A stretch of DNA of 64,000 bases from Saccharopolyspora sp. SCSIO 74807 (GTDB lineage: Bacteria > Actinomycetota > Actinomycetes > Mycobacteriales > Pseudonocardiaceae), in NCBI RefSeq assembly GCF_037023755.1, contig NZ_CP146100.1, forward strand, positions 6,416,501-6,480,500. The letters run 5' to 3'. A model generated the notes under the pieces. It saw only the letters and a program-made list of their open reading frames with translations. It had not been told where the DNA came from and searched no databases. The stretch's first letter is position 1; each line of letters starts with the position of its first letter. Positions 10,614 through 19,496 of this stretch are shown piece by piece. Position numbers and translations under genes: made by a program.

Positions 10614-11810
10614 TCAGTCCGGCGCCACCCAGCCGACGCGCGAGGCCCATTCCTGCGCGCTCGGCAAGGCTTCGACGAACCACGGTTCCTTCGCCGCCGC
10701 GTAGCGCTCATGATCCGGGTCTTCGGCGAACCGCTGGGCCAGCTCCCGCTTAACCCTGGAGTAGTCCGCCCGAGCCGCCTCGTCGTCCCGCAACCAGTCG
10801 CGGAACAGCAGCGCGACCCGCTGCCCCGGGGATCCCTGGACCCGCAGGTGCAGGTTCACCGGGGAGCCCGGGTCCGCCGCGTTGTGGTAGCGCTTGAGCC
10901 ACTGGTCCGGATCGGGGGCGAACGAGTGCGGGTGGTCGCGCCGGATCCCGTCGTCGACCGGGAATCCCGCCTCCCCCAAGGCTTCCGCGATGGCGTCGGC
11001 GTCGTCCAGCGACCGGACGGTCAGCTGCAGATCGATGACGTCCTTCGCTGGCAGCCCGGGGACCGCGGTCGAACCGACGTGGTCGACCCGCACCGCTTTG
11101 TCCCCCGCCGCCTGCCGGATCCGGGCACCGAGCCGCCGCGCGGTCCGCGGCCACTCCGGGTCCGGTTCGACGATCCGCGGCGGCCGTTGCGGGGCGCGCC
11201 GTCCCGTGCGCACGTTCTGCTCGAAGGGAACCAGCCGCTGCGACCACAACCGGTCTACCTCGGCCACCAGGTCCTGCACCGGCCCGGAGTTGTCCAGCCA
11301 CACGTCGGCCGCCTCGCGGCGTTGCTCGTCGGTCGCCTGCGAGCGGATCCGCGCCCGCGCGTCCTCGATGTCCAAGCCCCGGTCGACCAACCGCCGCACC
11401 CGGTCCTGTTCGGGGGCGTCCACGATGAGCACGAGGTGGTAATTCGGCGCGTAACCGTTCTCGACCAGCAGCGGAACGTCGTGCACCACGACCGCGTCCG
11501 CGGGCGCCTGCGCCATCCGCTCGGCGGTCAACGCGCCGATCCTGGGGTGCGTGATCGCGTTCAGGTCGGCCCGCGCCTGGTCGTCGCCGAACACCTTCTT
11601 CGCCATCGCCGGCCGGTCCAGCGCGCCTTCCGGCGTCACGATGTCCGGCCCGAAGCGATCCACCAGCTCGGCCAGGCCCGCACTGCCCGGCTCCACCACT
11701 TGCCGCGCCAGCTTGTCCGCGTCGATGAGCACCGCACCGCACTGCACCAGCCGCGCCGCCACCGTCGACTTGCCCGATCCGATCCCGCCGCTGAGGCCCA
11801 CCCGCAACAT
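10614..11810 (-). CDS. coaE: Dephospho-CoA kinase fused to GrpB/UPF0157 domain
   Basis: 398 residues. Residues 1-195 are CoaE, which phosphorylates the 3' hydroxyl of dephospho-CoA in the last step of CoA synthesis: P-loop GLSGGIGSGKST at about 5-16, then DADKLAR, ITHPRI and VVVHDVPLLVENGY. Residues from about 215 form a GrpB/UPF0157 nucleotidyltransferase-like domain (VDHVGSTAVPGLPAKDVIDLQ). This fusion is known in actinobacteria. ATG 11810 is chosen because GGCAGG lies about nine bases upstream; ATG 11819 is an alternative. It lies downstream of rpsA in the same orientation but is separated from it by a strong terminator. Confidence 0.95.
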   Translation of the reverse strand: MLRVGLSGGIGSGKSTVAARLVQCGAVLIDADKLARQVVEPGSAGLAELVDRFGPDIVTPEGALDRPAMAKKVFGDDQARADLNAITHPRIGALTAERMAQAPADAVVVHDVPLLVENGYAPNYHLVLIVDAPEQDRVRRLVDRGLDIEDARARIRSQATDEQRREAADVWLDNSGPVQDLVAEVDRLWSQRLVPFEQNVRTGRRAPQRPPRIVEPDPEWPRTARRLGARIRQAAGDKAVRVDHVGSTAVPGLPAKDVIDLQLTVRSLDDADAIAEALGEAGFPVDDGIRRDHPHSFAPDPDQWLKRYHNAADPGSPVNLHLRVQGSPGQRVALLFRDWLRDDEAARADYSRVKRELAQRFAEDPDHERYAAAKEPWFVEALPSAQEWASRVGWVAPD

Positions 11811-11928
11811 GCGGCCCATCCTGCCAGCCCTCGATACCGGCCCCGAAGTTCGCACTTCAGCCCACGCGGCTGCGGTTCCGTCGAGCGACCACCTGCGCAG
11901 CACGAACTCGACAACGGCCGGACGCGAA

Positions 11929-11962
11929 ACGGCCCCGCACCTGCGGACAGGTGCGGGGCCGT
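11929..11962 (-). terminator. rpsA terminator hairpin
   Basis: A perfect 15-bp stem (ACGGCCCCGCACCTG and its complement) with a 4-base loop lies about 35 bases past the rpsA stop and before coaE. On the minus strand it is followed by GTTT. Confidence 0.8.
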
Positions 11963-11997
11963 GCGCTATCCGTACCGGGTCGACCGGTCTGCGCGGA

Positions 11998-13533
11998 TCA
12001 GGCGCCGCCGGAGAGCTTCTCCCGCAGCGCGGCGAGCTGCGCGTCGCTGGCCAGCGAGCCCGCGTCCTCCTGCTGCTCGGACGAGGAGGCCGCGGACGAG
12101 TAGTTCCCGCCGCCCTGCGCCTCGCCGGAGCCGGCAGCGGCACCGCCGCCGCCACCCCCGCCGGAGGCACTCTCGGCAGCAGCTTCCGCGTCGGCCTCGG
12201 CGGCCTTCTGGACCTGCTTCATGTGCTGCTCGTAGCGGGACAGCGCCTCGGAGTACTGCCGCTCCCACTCCTCGCGCTGGGTCTCGTAGCCCTCCTGCCA
12301 CTCCGCGGTCTCCGGGTCGAAGCCCTCGGGGTAGATGTAGTTGCCCTCGTTGTCGTACTCGGCGGCCATGCCGTACTGCGTGGGGTCGAACTCGGAGTCC
12401 GGCGTGAAGCCCTCGTTGGCCTGCTTCAGCGACAGCGAGATCCGGCGGCGGTCCAGGTCGATGTCGATGACCTTGATCATCACGTCGTCGCCGACCTGCA
12501 CGACCTGCTCCGGGATCTCCACGTGGCGCTCGGCCAGCTCGGAGATGTGCACCAGGCCCTCGATGCCCTCGTCGACCCGGACGAACGCGCCGAACGGCAC
12601 CAGCTTGGTGACCTTGCCCGGCACGATCTGGCCGATCGCGTGGGTGCGGGCGAACTGCCGCCACGGGTCTTCCTGCGTCGCCTTCAGCGACAGCGAGACG
12701 CGCTCGCGGTCCATCTCGACGTTGAGGACCTCGACCGTGACCTCCTGGCCGACCTCGACGACCTCGCTCGGGTGGTCGATGTGCTTCCAGGACAGCTCGG
12801 AGACGTGCACCAGACCGTCGACACCACCGAGGTCCACGAACGCACCGAAGTTGACGATGGAGGACACCACGCCCTTGCGGACCTGGCCGTTCTGCAGCTG
12901 GTTGAGGAACTCGCTGCGCACCTCGGACTGCGTCTGCTCCAGCCAGGCGCGACGGGACAGCACCACGTTCTTGCGGTTCTTGTCCAGCTCGATGATCTTG
13001 GCTTCGAGCTCGCGGCCGACGTAGGGCTGCAGGTCCCGGACGCGGCGCATCTCGACCAGCGACGCGGGCAGGAAGCCGCGCAGCCCGATGTCGAGGATGA
13101 GGCCGCCCTTGACGACCTCGATGACGGTGCCGCGCACCGGCTCGTCCTTCTCCTTGAGCTCCTCGATCGTGCCCCAGGCGCGCTCGTACTGGGCGCGCTT
13201 CTTGGACAGGATCAGGCGGCCTTCCTTGTCCTCCTTCTGGAGGACCAGGGCCTCGACGAAGTCGCCGACCGCGACGACCTCGGCCGGGTCCACGTCGTGC
13301 TTGATCGACAGTTCCCGGGACGGGATGACGCCCTCGGTCTTGTAACCGATGTCGAGCAGCACCTCGTCGCGGTCGACCTTGACGATGGTGCCCTCGACGA
13401 TGTCGCCGTCGTTGAAGTACTTGATGGTTTGGTCGACGGCGGCGAGGAAGTCCTCCTCCGTCCCGACGTCGTTGACCGCGACCTGCGGCTTGGTAGCGGC
13501 TGCAGCCGGGACGGTGGTGGTGTCGGTGGACAT
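11998..13533 (-). CDS. rpsA: 30S ribosomal protein S1
   Basis: 511 residues. S1 helps the ribosome bind and unfold mRNA. Four S1/OB-fold repeats are visible at about 35-105 (GDIVEGTIVKVDRDEVLLDIGYK), 120-185, 205-275 (VRKGVVSSIVNFGAFVDLGG) and 290-360 (VPGKVTKLVPFGAFVRVDEG), shown here by key segments. The C-terminal tail is glycine/alanine-rich and disordered, as usual in actinobacteria, and ends in a helix LASDAQLAALREKL. The four-domain length matches actinobacterial S1 rather than the six-domain E. coli protein. It is monocistronic, with its own terminator. Confidence 0.97.
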   Translation of the reverse strand: MSTDTTTVPAAAATKPQVAVNDVGTEEDFLAAVDQTIKYFNDGDIVEGTIVKVDRDEVLLDIGYKTEGVIPSRELSIKHDVDPAEVVAVGDFVEALVLQKEDKEGRLILSKKRAQYERAWGTIEELKEKDEPVRGTVIEVVKGGLILDIGLRGFLPASLVEMRRVRDLQPYVGRELEAKIIELDKNRKNVVLSRRAWLEQTQSEVRSEFLNQLQNGQVRKGVVSSIVNFGAFVDLGGVDGLVHVSELSWKHIDHPSEVVEVGQEVTVEVLNVEMDRERVSLSLKATQEDPWRQFARTHAIGQIVPGKVTKLVPFGAFVRVDEGIEGLVHISELAERHVEIPEQVVQVGDDVMIKVIDIDLDRRRISLSLKQANEGFTPDSEFDPTQYGMAAEYDNEGNYIYPEGFDPETAEWQEGYETQREEWERQYSEALSRYEQHMKQVQKAAEADAEAAAESASGGGGGGGAAAGSGEAQGGGNYSSAASSSEQQEDAGSLASDAQLAALREKLSGGA

Positions 13534-14134
13534 CAGGTGGGTTGCTCCGGTACGGATAGTTTTGTCGGTTGCCTGTGCGGTTCACCCCGCAGCGGCCGGC
13601 GGCTCGCCACCGGCCGATCCGGCAGACCTTCCAGCCTGGCAGACCACCCGGCGCGCACCGGCGCCGACCCCTTCGGGGTTGCGCCCTGGATCTTAGACTC
13701 CGGAGCCGACACCGCGACGAGCGGAACCGGCGAGAACCACGTCCCCGGTACGGCTCAGCCTTGCTGATCGGCCCCAGTTCGCTGCGTCGGCGGGTCTCCG
13801 CCGACGATCCCTGGTCGCTGCGGCCCGCCCAGTCCGGTTCCGGGAGTCCGATTCCGGGCAGCCGGTGCCGGTTCCGCGCGGGCCGCCTCTGGTCGAACGC
13901 TGAACCCCCCACCGGTAATCCCGATCAGGGCACGGCTCCCGACCTGGTAGTTCCGTCCGTCCCGGTCGTGGCGGTGATCGCTCGGTCGGATCAGCGGCGG
14001 ACCGGGCCGTGGCGGGTTTCCCAGCCGGAATGCACGGAGACGTTAAGACCCACGGCGCGGGCGGTATCGTACGCGGCCGTGCGATCGCCGGGCAAACCAC
14101 ATACCGGCGCAGTTGGCGAATCACAGGACTGGCG
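13534..14134. other. 601-bp intergenic region between rpsA and a divergent methyltransferase
   Basis: No coding frame here is convincing; the long open frames are by-products of high GC. The region must hold the rpsA promoter and leader (minus strand) and the promoter of the methyltransferase gene (plus strand). No structured RNA or repeat was recognised. Confidence 0.6.
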
Positions 14135-15037
14135 ATGCCGAACCAGGAACCCGATGCCGCCGGATCTCCGACCGGCCCGGCGCAGAACGAACCACCGGAC
14201 GGTGGTTCCGAGCACGCTGCCGCGGAACTCGCGCTGGGCACCACGGGTGTGAGCAAGCGCACCGCGGGCACGGTCGAATCCCGCTTGGCGAGCCGGGCGT
14301 GGTGGGACGCCGACGCGGACGATTACCAGGCCGAGCACGGCGAATTCCTCGGCGCCGAAGACTTCGTCTGGTGCCCGGAGCGCCTCCGGGAAGCCGATGC
14401 GGGCCTGCTCGGCGACGTCGCGGGAAAGCGCGTCCTGGAGGTCGGCTGCGGCTCGGCGTCGTGTTCGCGCTGGCTGGCCCGCCGAGGTGCGGAACCGGTG
14501 GCGTTGGACATTTCCGCCGGCATGTTGCGGCACGCGCGCGACGGCGCAGCGGCCACCGGCGTGGAAGTGCCGCTGGTGCAGGCCAGCGCGGACCTGCTGC
14601 CGTTCGCCGCGGGCAGCTTCGACCTGGCGTGCTCCGCGTTCGGCGGGGTGCCGTTCGTGGCGGACTCCGGCGCGGTGTTCGGCGAGGTCGCGCGGGTGCT
14701 GCGGCCCGGCGGGCGCTGGGTGTTCTCGGTGACTCATCCGATGCGGTGGATCTTCCCGGACGATCCCGGCCCCGGCGGGCTCACCGTCACCCAGCCCTAC
14801 TTCGACCGCACTCCGTACCTGGAGGTCAACGGGCTCGGGCAGGCCACCTACGTGGAGCACCACCGCACGCTCGGCGACTACGTGCGCCAGCTCGCCGCAG
14901 CCGGCTTGCGGCTGGTGGATCTGATCGAGCCGGAGTGGCCGAAGGGCGCCACGCACACCTGGGGCCAGTGGAGCCCGCTGCGCGGCAAGCTCTTCCCCGG
15001 CACCGCGATCTTCTGCTGCACGCTCGACGAGCAGTAG
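14135..15037 (+). CDS. Class I SAM-dependent methyltransferase
   Basis: 300 residues. The SAM-binding motif I is VLEVGCGSASCSRWLARRG near residue 105, motif II is PVALDISAGML, and the later AGSFDLACSAFGGVPF and VLRPGGRWVFSVTHP segments match the methyltransferase-11 family. The first 50 residues are a low-complexity, probably disordered extension. The later part (WIFPDDPGPGG, then YFDRTPYLEV) resembles the common actinobacterial methyltransferase near rpsA/polA. The substrate is unknown. ATG 14135 has a CAGGA site eight bases upstream. Confidence 0.85.
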   Translation: MPNQEPDAAGSPTGPAQNEPPDGGSEHAAAELALGTTGVSKRTAGTVESRLASRAWWDADADDYQAEHGEFLGAEDFVWCPERLREADAGLLGDVAGKRVLEVGCGSASCSRWLARRGAEPVALDISAGMLRHARDGAAATGVEVPLVQASADLLPFAAGSFDLACSAFGGVPFVADSGAVFGEVARVLRPGGRWVFSVTHPMRWIFPDDPGPGGLTVTQPYFDRTPYLEVNGLGQATYVEHHRTLGDYVRQLAAAGLRLVDLIEPEWPKGATHTWGQWSPLRGKLFPGTAIFCCTLDEQ

Positions 15038-15101
15038 CCCGGTCCCGCGCCGCGGCTGCCAGAATCCGGGTCACCCCGGCACGACAGGAGGTTCGGCGGA
15101 C

Positions 15102-16034
15102 GTGGGCGGCGCGCAGGATCTGGTGGACCGGCAGTGCGCGCGGTTCCGCGGGCTGGATCCGCAGCTGCCGGACGACTACCTGTTGCCCAAGGGCGACCCG
15201 CTGATGGCCCGCTTGCCCGGTGGCGAGCCGGTGGCGGGCCTGGTGGCGCACACCCACAATCCGCCCGGTTCGGCGCAGAGCCTGTGGCAGGCGTCGGACG
15301 TCTTCGAGCTCTTCCCGCTGCTGGGTGATCACCCGCGCGCCGGCATGGACGGCGTGCTGGGGGCCTGGCGGGAGTGGCTGGCGGCTCGTTCGATCCCCGC
15401 CGAGGACTCGTCCTGCGTGGTCACTTGGCCCAGCCGGGACGTGCAGGCCACCCGGGCGCTGCTGGATCACGGTTTCGCGCCGCTGTCCTGCATGGCGATC
15501 CGCCCGCCGACCCCGGACACCGTTACGGAACTACCTGGTACCGTAAAAGTGCGCCGCGCCGGACGGGCCGATCTGGACGCCGTCGTCGAACTCGCGATCG
15601 CCGAGCACGATTACGCCGCCCTCGTCGGCACGTCGGTGCCCCGCCCGGGAGCCGGTGACCTCAAGCGCATCGCCGCGCGCCAGCGGCTGCACTCCGGCAC
15701 CGACCCGGTGTGGCTGGCCGAACAGGACGGGACGCCGATCGCGCTCGCCGAATGCGGCTGGGTCGACACCGCCCGCCAGCCCGGCGGGCACCGGTTGCGC
15801 CGGGGGCTGTGGGCCTACGTGAACTGCTTGTCGGTGCACGAGCAGGCCCGCGGGGGCGGCGTGGGGCAGCGGCTGATGGCCGTGGCGCACGAGGAGTTCG
15901 TCCGCGCCGGAGCCGTCGGCAGCTTCCTCTACTACAACCCGCCGAATCCGCTGTCCTCGGTGTTCTGGCCGCGCCAGGGCTACCGGCCGCTGTGGACCAT
16001 GTGGGAGGTGCGCCCCGCGACCGCGCTGCGCTGA
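15102..16034 (+). CDS. GNAT family N-acetyltransferase
   Basis: 310 residues. The C-terminal half has the GNAT acetyl-CoA motif A: LSVHEQARGGGVGQRLMAVA near residue 245, matching the R/Q-x-x-G-x-G/A pattern, with the downstream FLYYNPPNPLSSVFWPRQGY segment. The N-terminal half may be a second, diverged GNAT-like fold (VVTWPSRDVQATRALLDHGF). GTG 15102 is preceded by AGGAGG about eleven bases upstream. The acetylated substrate is unknown. It is followed by the ABC-like gene after 33 bases. Confidence 0.82.
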   Translation: MGGAQDLVDRQCARFRGLDPQLPDDYLLPKGDPLMARLPGGEPVAGLVAHTHNPPGSAQSLWQASDVFELFPLLGDHPRAGMDGVLGAWREWLAARSIPAEDSSCVVTWPSRDVQATRALLDHGFAPLSCMAIRPPTPDTVTELPGTVKVRRAGRADLDAVVELAIAEHDYAALVGTSVPRPGAGDLKRIAARQRLHSGTDPVWLAEQDGTPIALAECGWVDTARQPGGHRLRRGLWAYVNCLSVHEQARGGGVGQRLMAVAHEEFVRAGAVGSFLYYNPPNPLSSVFWPRQGYRPLWTMWEVRPATALR

Positions 16035-16067
16035 TCTCCCACGCCGAGAAGGAGTCGAGACGACGTC

Positions 16068-16712
16068 GTGGAGATCGCCGCAGAAGCAGTCGAAGTCGTC
16101 GGCGCGCACAGCACCTTGCTCGCGCCCACCTCGATGCGCGTGTCCAGCGGAGAACTGCTGGTCGTGACCGGTGAACCGAACTCCGGGCACACCGCATTGG
16201 CACTGGCGCTGTCCGGCAGGCTGCGTCCCGCCCGCGGTTCGGTGCGGATCGACGGCCGCGCCGACCCGAAGGCGCTGCGCCGCGCCGTCGCGGTCGTCGA
16301 CGCGCCGGAGATCACCGAGCCGGAGCCGAGCGTGCCGGTGCGGACCGTGGTCGCCGAGGGGCTCAGCCTCGCCGGCCGCCGCGCCGGACGCGCCGCGGTG
16401 CGTTCCTGGCTGGCCGCGCACGAGCTGGCCGAGCACACCTCGACCCGGATGGAGAACCTGCCCGCCGCCGAACGCACCCGGCTGCTGATCGACCTGGCGT
16501 GCGCCGCGAAGCGCACCACCGCGCTGGTGCTGGACAGCCCGGACCGGCACGGCGGCGACCCGCACGCCTGGTACGAGCTCGCGCGGCGGGAAAGCCGCAG
16601 GCAGCGCGCGGTGGTCGTGCTGTGCTCCGCGCATTCCGCCGACCGGCTCGCCCTCGTCCCCCAAGCTCGCATCGGCGCGGACGGCCGCGCCGCCGAAGAA
16701 GGTGCCCGATGA
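16068..16712 (+). CDS. Degenerate ABC-type ATPase subunit
   Basis: 214 residues with the layout of an ABC transporter ATPase: an N-terminal beta region, then a P-loop position reading TGEPNSGHTALALALSG at about residue 34-50, a Walker B-like TTALVLDSPDRHGG near 155, and a C-terminal ALVPQARIGADG strand. The P-loop lysine is His (SGHTA instead of SGKST), the signature LSGGQ is replaced by MENLPAAERTRL, and the Walker B glutamate is absent (DSPD). Hydrolysis is therefore unlikely. Its stop overlaps the start of the YhgE/Pip-like gene (ATGA), which implies translational coupling. It may be a non-catalytic regulatory subunit. Confidence 0.7.
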   Translation: MEIAAEAVEVVGAHSTLLAPTSMRVSSGELLVVTGEPNSGHTALALALSGRLRPARGSVRIDGRADPKALRRAVAVVDAPEITEPEPSVPVRTVVAEGLSLAGRRAGRAAVRSWLAAHELAEHTSTRMENLPAAERTRLLIDLACAAKRTTALVLDSPDRHGGDPHAWYELARRESRRQRAVVVLCSAHSADRLALVPQARIGADGRAAEEGAR

Positions 16713-18775
16713 CCACGTTCCGCCTGACCATGACCGAGCTGCGCAGGCTCACCTCCGGCAGGTTGCCGCGACTGGCCCTGGTCGCCATCACGCTGGTGCC
16801 GCTGCTGTACGGCGCGATGTACCTCTACGCCAACTGGGACCCCTACAACCGGCTCGACTCGGTGCCCGCCGCAGTCGTGATCGACGACGCGGGCGGGCAG
16901 CGCCAGGACGGCAGCACGCTCAACGCGGGTGACCGCGTTTACGACGAACTGGCCGGTTCCGGTTCCTTCGACTGGCACCGCACCGGCGAACGCGACGCCG
17001 AGCAGGGCGTGCAGCAGGGCCGCTACACGTTCGCGCTGGTTGTGCCGAAGGACTTCTCGGCCGCGCTGCTCTCGCCGGGGGAGTTCGAGCCGCGGCAGGC
17101 GCAGCTGCGGCTGGTCACCAACGACACGAACAACTACTTGATCTCCACCATCGCCGACAAGGTCGCCGGTGAGGTGCGCAAGGCCGTGGCCGGCGACGCG
17201 GGCACCGAAGCCGCCGACCAGCTGCTGCTCGGCTTCGGCACGGTGCACGACAAGACCGTGCAGGCCGCCGACGGTGCCGGGAAGCTCGCCGACGGCGCGA
17301 CGCAGCTGCGCGACGGCATCGGCACCGCCGAGCAGGGCACCGGTCAGCTCTCCGCCGGGGCGCACCGGCTGCTGGACGGCCAGCAGCAGCTGGTGGACGG
17401 ATCAGGGCAGCTAGTCGACGGCACCGGGCGGCTCAGCGCCGGAGCCGATCAGCTGCACAACGGGCTGCAGCAACTGCAGCAGCGCACCGCACCGCTGCCG
17501 GAGCAGACCGCGAAGCTCGCCGACGGCGCCGACAAGGTCGCCGACGGCAACGAGAAGCTCGCGGGCACCGCGGACAAGCTCGGCGAAGCCTCGCAGCGGT
17601 TCGTCGACAACCTCGAGCAGAACAAGACCCGCATCGCGAACCAATTGCGCTCCACCGGCGCCGACGAACAGACCGTGCAGCGCGTGCTGGACGGCCTGGA
17701 CCAGCTGAACCAGCCGATCACCGACACGAACGACCAGGTGCAGGGCCAGATCGGGCAGCTGGACGCGCTCGCCGACGGTTCCCGCCAGGTCGCCGACGGC
17801 AACCGGAAGCTCGCCGAATCGACGCCCGCGCTCACCGGCGCCATCGGGCAGCTCACCGACGGGTCCGGAACGCTCTCCGGCGGTGCCGCCCAGCTGGGCT
17901 CCGGTGCCCAGCGGTTGCACACCGGGCAGCAGCAGGCGCTCGACGGAACCGGTGCGCTCACCGACGGCGCGGACCGGCTCGATGGCGGTGCGCAGCAGCT
18001 CGCCGACGGCTCCGGGAAGCTCGAGAACGGTTCGCACACCCTCGCCGACGAACTCGGCAAGGGCGCCAAGGACATCCCGGACCTCGACGACAAGACCAGG
18101 ACGGACACCGCGCGGACCATCGGCGACCCGGTCGCGGTGGACAACCAGGCGCAGGTCAAGGCGGCCACCTACGGCGCGGGGCTCGCCCCGTTCTTCATGG
18201 GCCTGGCGTTGTGGATCGGCGGGTTCGTGCTGTTCCTGATCATGCGTCCGCTGTCGCAGCGCGCGCTGGCAGGCGGGGTGGCGCCGTGGAAGATCGCCTT
18301 CGGCGGCTGGCTGCCCGCGGCGATCGTGGGTGCGGCGCAGGCGGTGCTGCTCTACCTCGTGGTGGTGTTCGGAGTCGGCGTGCAGCCCGCGCACCCGTGG
18401 CTGACGGTCGGGTTCCTACTGCTCACATCATTCGCGTTCACCGCGGTGGTGCACGCGCTGAACGCAGCGTTCGGAGCGCGCGGGAAGTTCATCGCGCTGG
18501 TGATCCTGGTGCTGCAACTGGTCACCGCGGGCGGCACGTTCCCGTGGCAGACCACGCCGGCACCGCTGCACCCGCTGCACAACGTGCTGCCGCTGAGCTA
18601 CGTGGTGACCGGCCTGCGGCACCTGCTCTACGGCGGCCAAGACCTGGCCGCGGCGGGCACGTCGGCGTGGGTGCTGGTGGCTTACTTGGCGGCGGGCCTG
18701 CTGCTGAGCACCGCGGCCGCGTGGCGCCAGCGGGTGTGGACACCAGCCCGGTTGAAACCCGAACTGTCCTTGTGA
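16709..18775 (+). CDS. YhgE/Pip family membrane protein
   Basis: 688 residues. One transmembrane helix lies at about 19-41, followed by a long extracytoplasmic region, then about five helices from 480 to 680, ending in a basic tail. The middle region has more than twenty short repeats of the form LADGAxQLxxG, which is typical of the YhgE/Pip family (phage-infection protein) and related ABC-2-type transporters such as ESX-associated or lipid exporters. The C-terminal part resembles the ABC-2 permease fold. The start overlaps the preceding gene's stop. A strong bidirectional hairpin follows. Confidence 0.88.
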   Translation: MTTFRLTMTELRRLTSGRLPRLALVAITLVPLLYGAMYLYANWDPYNRLDSVPAAVVIDDAGGQRQDGSTLNAGDRVYDELAGSGSFDWHRTGERDAEQGVQQGRYTFALVVPKDFSAALLSPGEFEPRQAQLRLVTNDTNNYLISTIADKVAGEVRKAVAGDAGTEAADQLLLGFGTVHDKTVQAADGAGKLADGATQLRDGIGTAEQGTGQLSAGAHRLLDGQQQLVDGSGQLVDGTGRLSAGADQLHNGLQQLQQRTAPLPEQTAKLADGADKVADGNEKLAGTADKLGEASQRFVDNLEQNKTRIANQLRSTGADEQTVQRVLDGLDQLNQPITDTNDQVQGQIGQLDALADGSRQVADGNRKLAESTPALTGAIGQLTDGSGTLSGGAAQLGSGAQRLHTGQQQALDGTGALTDGADRLDGGAQQLADGSGKLENGSHTLADELGKGAKDIPDLDDKTRTDTARTIGDPVAVDNQAQVKAATYGAGLAPFFMGLALWIGGFVLFLIMRPLSQRALAGGVAPWKIAFGGWLPAAIVGAAQAVLLYLVVVFGVGVQPAHPWLTVGFLLLTSFAFTAVVHALNAAFGARGKFIALVILVLQLVTAGGTFPWQTTPAPLHPLHNVLPLSYVVTGLRHLLYGGQDLAAAGTSAWVLVAYLAAGLLLSTAAAWRQRVWTPARLKPELSL

Positions 18776-18786
18776 ACCGGACGAGG

Positions 18787-18818
18787 AAGGGGCCGGAGGT
18801 GCGCACCTCCGGCCCCTT
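18787..18818. terminator. Bidirectional terminator
   Basis: A perfect 16-bp inverted repeat (AAGGGGCCGGAGGTGC and its complement), followed by TT on the plus strand, lies between the convergent YhgE-like and VOC genes. It can serve both. Confidence 0.85.
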
Positions 18819-18830
18819 TTGCCGCGCGAC

Positions 18831-19244
18831 TCAATCGGTGACGGCGGACGCCTCGGCTTCTTCGTCGTAGCGGGCGACCTCGAGCAGGTTGCCGTCCGGG
18901 TCCCGCAGGTACAGCGACGTGATCGGACCGGCCGCACCGGTGCGCCCCACCGGGCCTTCCTCGATCCGGACGTCGTTGGCGCGCAGGTGCTCCTGAACCT
19001 CGCTGATCGGCTGCTCGGTGACCAGGCACAGGTTCGCCGAGCCGGGAACCGGGTGCGTGGCGGTGGGTTCCACCAGTTCGCTGGCCGCGTGCAGCTTGAT
19101 GGTCTGGTCGCCGAAGCTCACCGCACGGCGGTCGCCGGGGAAGGTCACCGTCCGCATCCCGAGGATCCGCTCGTAGAACTCCGCAGCCCGATCGACATCG
19201 GCCACGGTGAGCACCAGGTGGTCCACTCTGTCGATGTTGATCAT
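18831..19244 (-). CDS. VOC family protein (glyoxalase/dioxygenase fold)
   Basis: 137 residues with two beta-alpha-beta-beta-beta halves. The first half is DHLVLTVADVDRAAEFYERIL and the second ends in SLYLRDPDGNLLEVARYDE, the usual VOC metal-ligand Glu strand. His9 and Glu near 126 are likely metal ligands. Members are glyoxalases, epimerases, ring-cleaving dioxygenases or antibiotic-binding proteins; nothing here decides which. ATG 19244 is well placed behind AGGAGGAAA. Confidence 0.85.
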   Translation of the reverse strand: MINIDRVDHLVLTVADVDRAAEFYERILGMRTVTFPGDRRAVSFGDQTIKLHAASELVEPTATHPVPGSANLCLVTEQPISEVQEHLRANDVRIEEGPVGRTGAAGPITSLYLRDPDGNLLEVARYDEEAEASAVTD

Positions 19245-19496
19245 TTTCCTCCTCCGGGGCGTCGAGCCCCGGTTCGCCGGGCGCGCACCGCGCACCGCAG
19301 TCGTCGGCATCCGTTGTTCCGCAAAGGAGGCAGGCTATCCCCCGTATCACCCGAAAGGCTCAGCTGGGGCCCGCCTGCTCGCGTCCCGCCATCTCAATGG
19401 CTGGGACGCGCTCGGCGCGGGCGAATGATCGTTTCGTGATCGACCCGAAATCCGCCGACCGGCCCGCCGGTTCCGCGGAACCCGGGTCCGCCCGGC

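Noticed and set aside
17281-18060. Repetitive DNA inside the YhgE-like gene
   Set aside because: The repeats are at the protein level (LADG-type units normal for the family), not a separate DNA repeat element.
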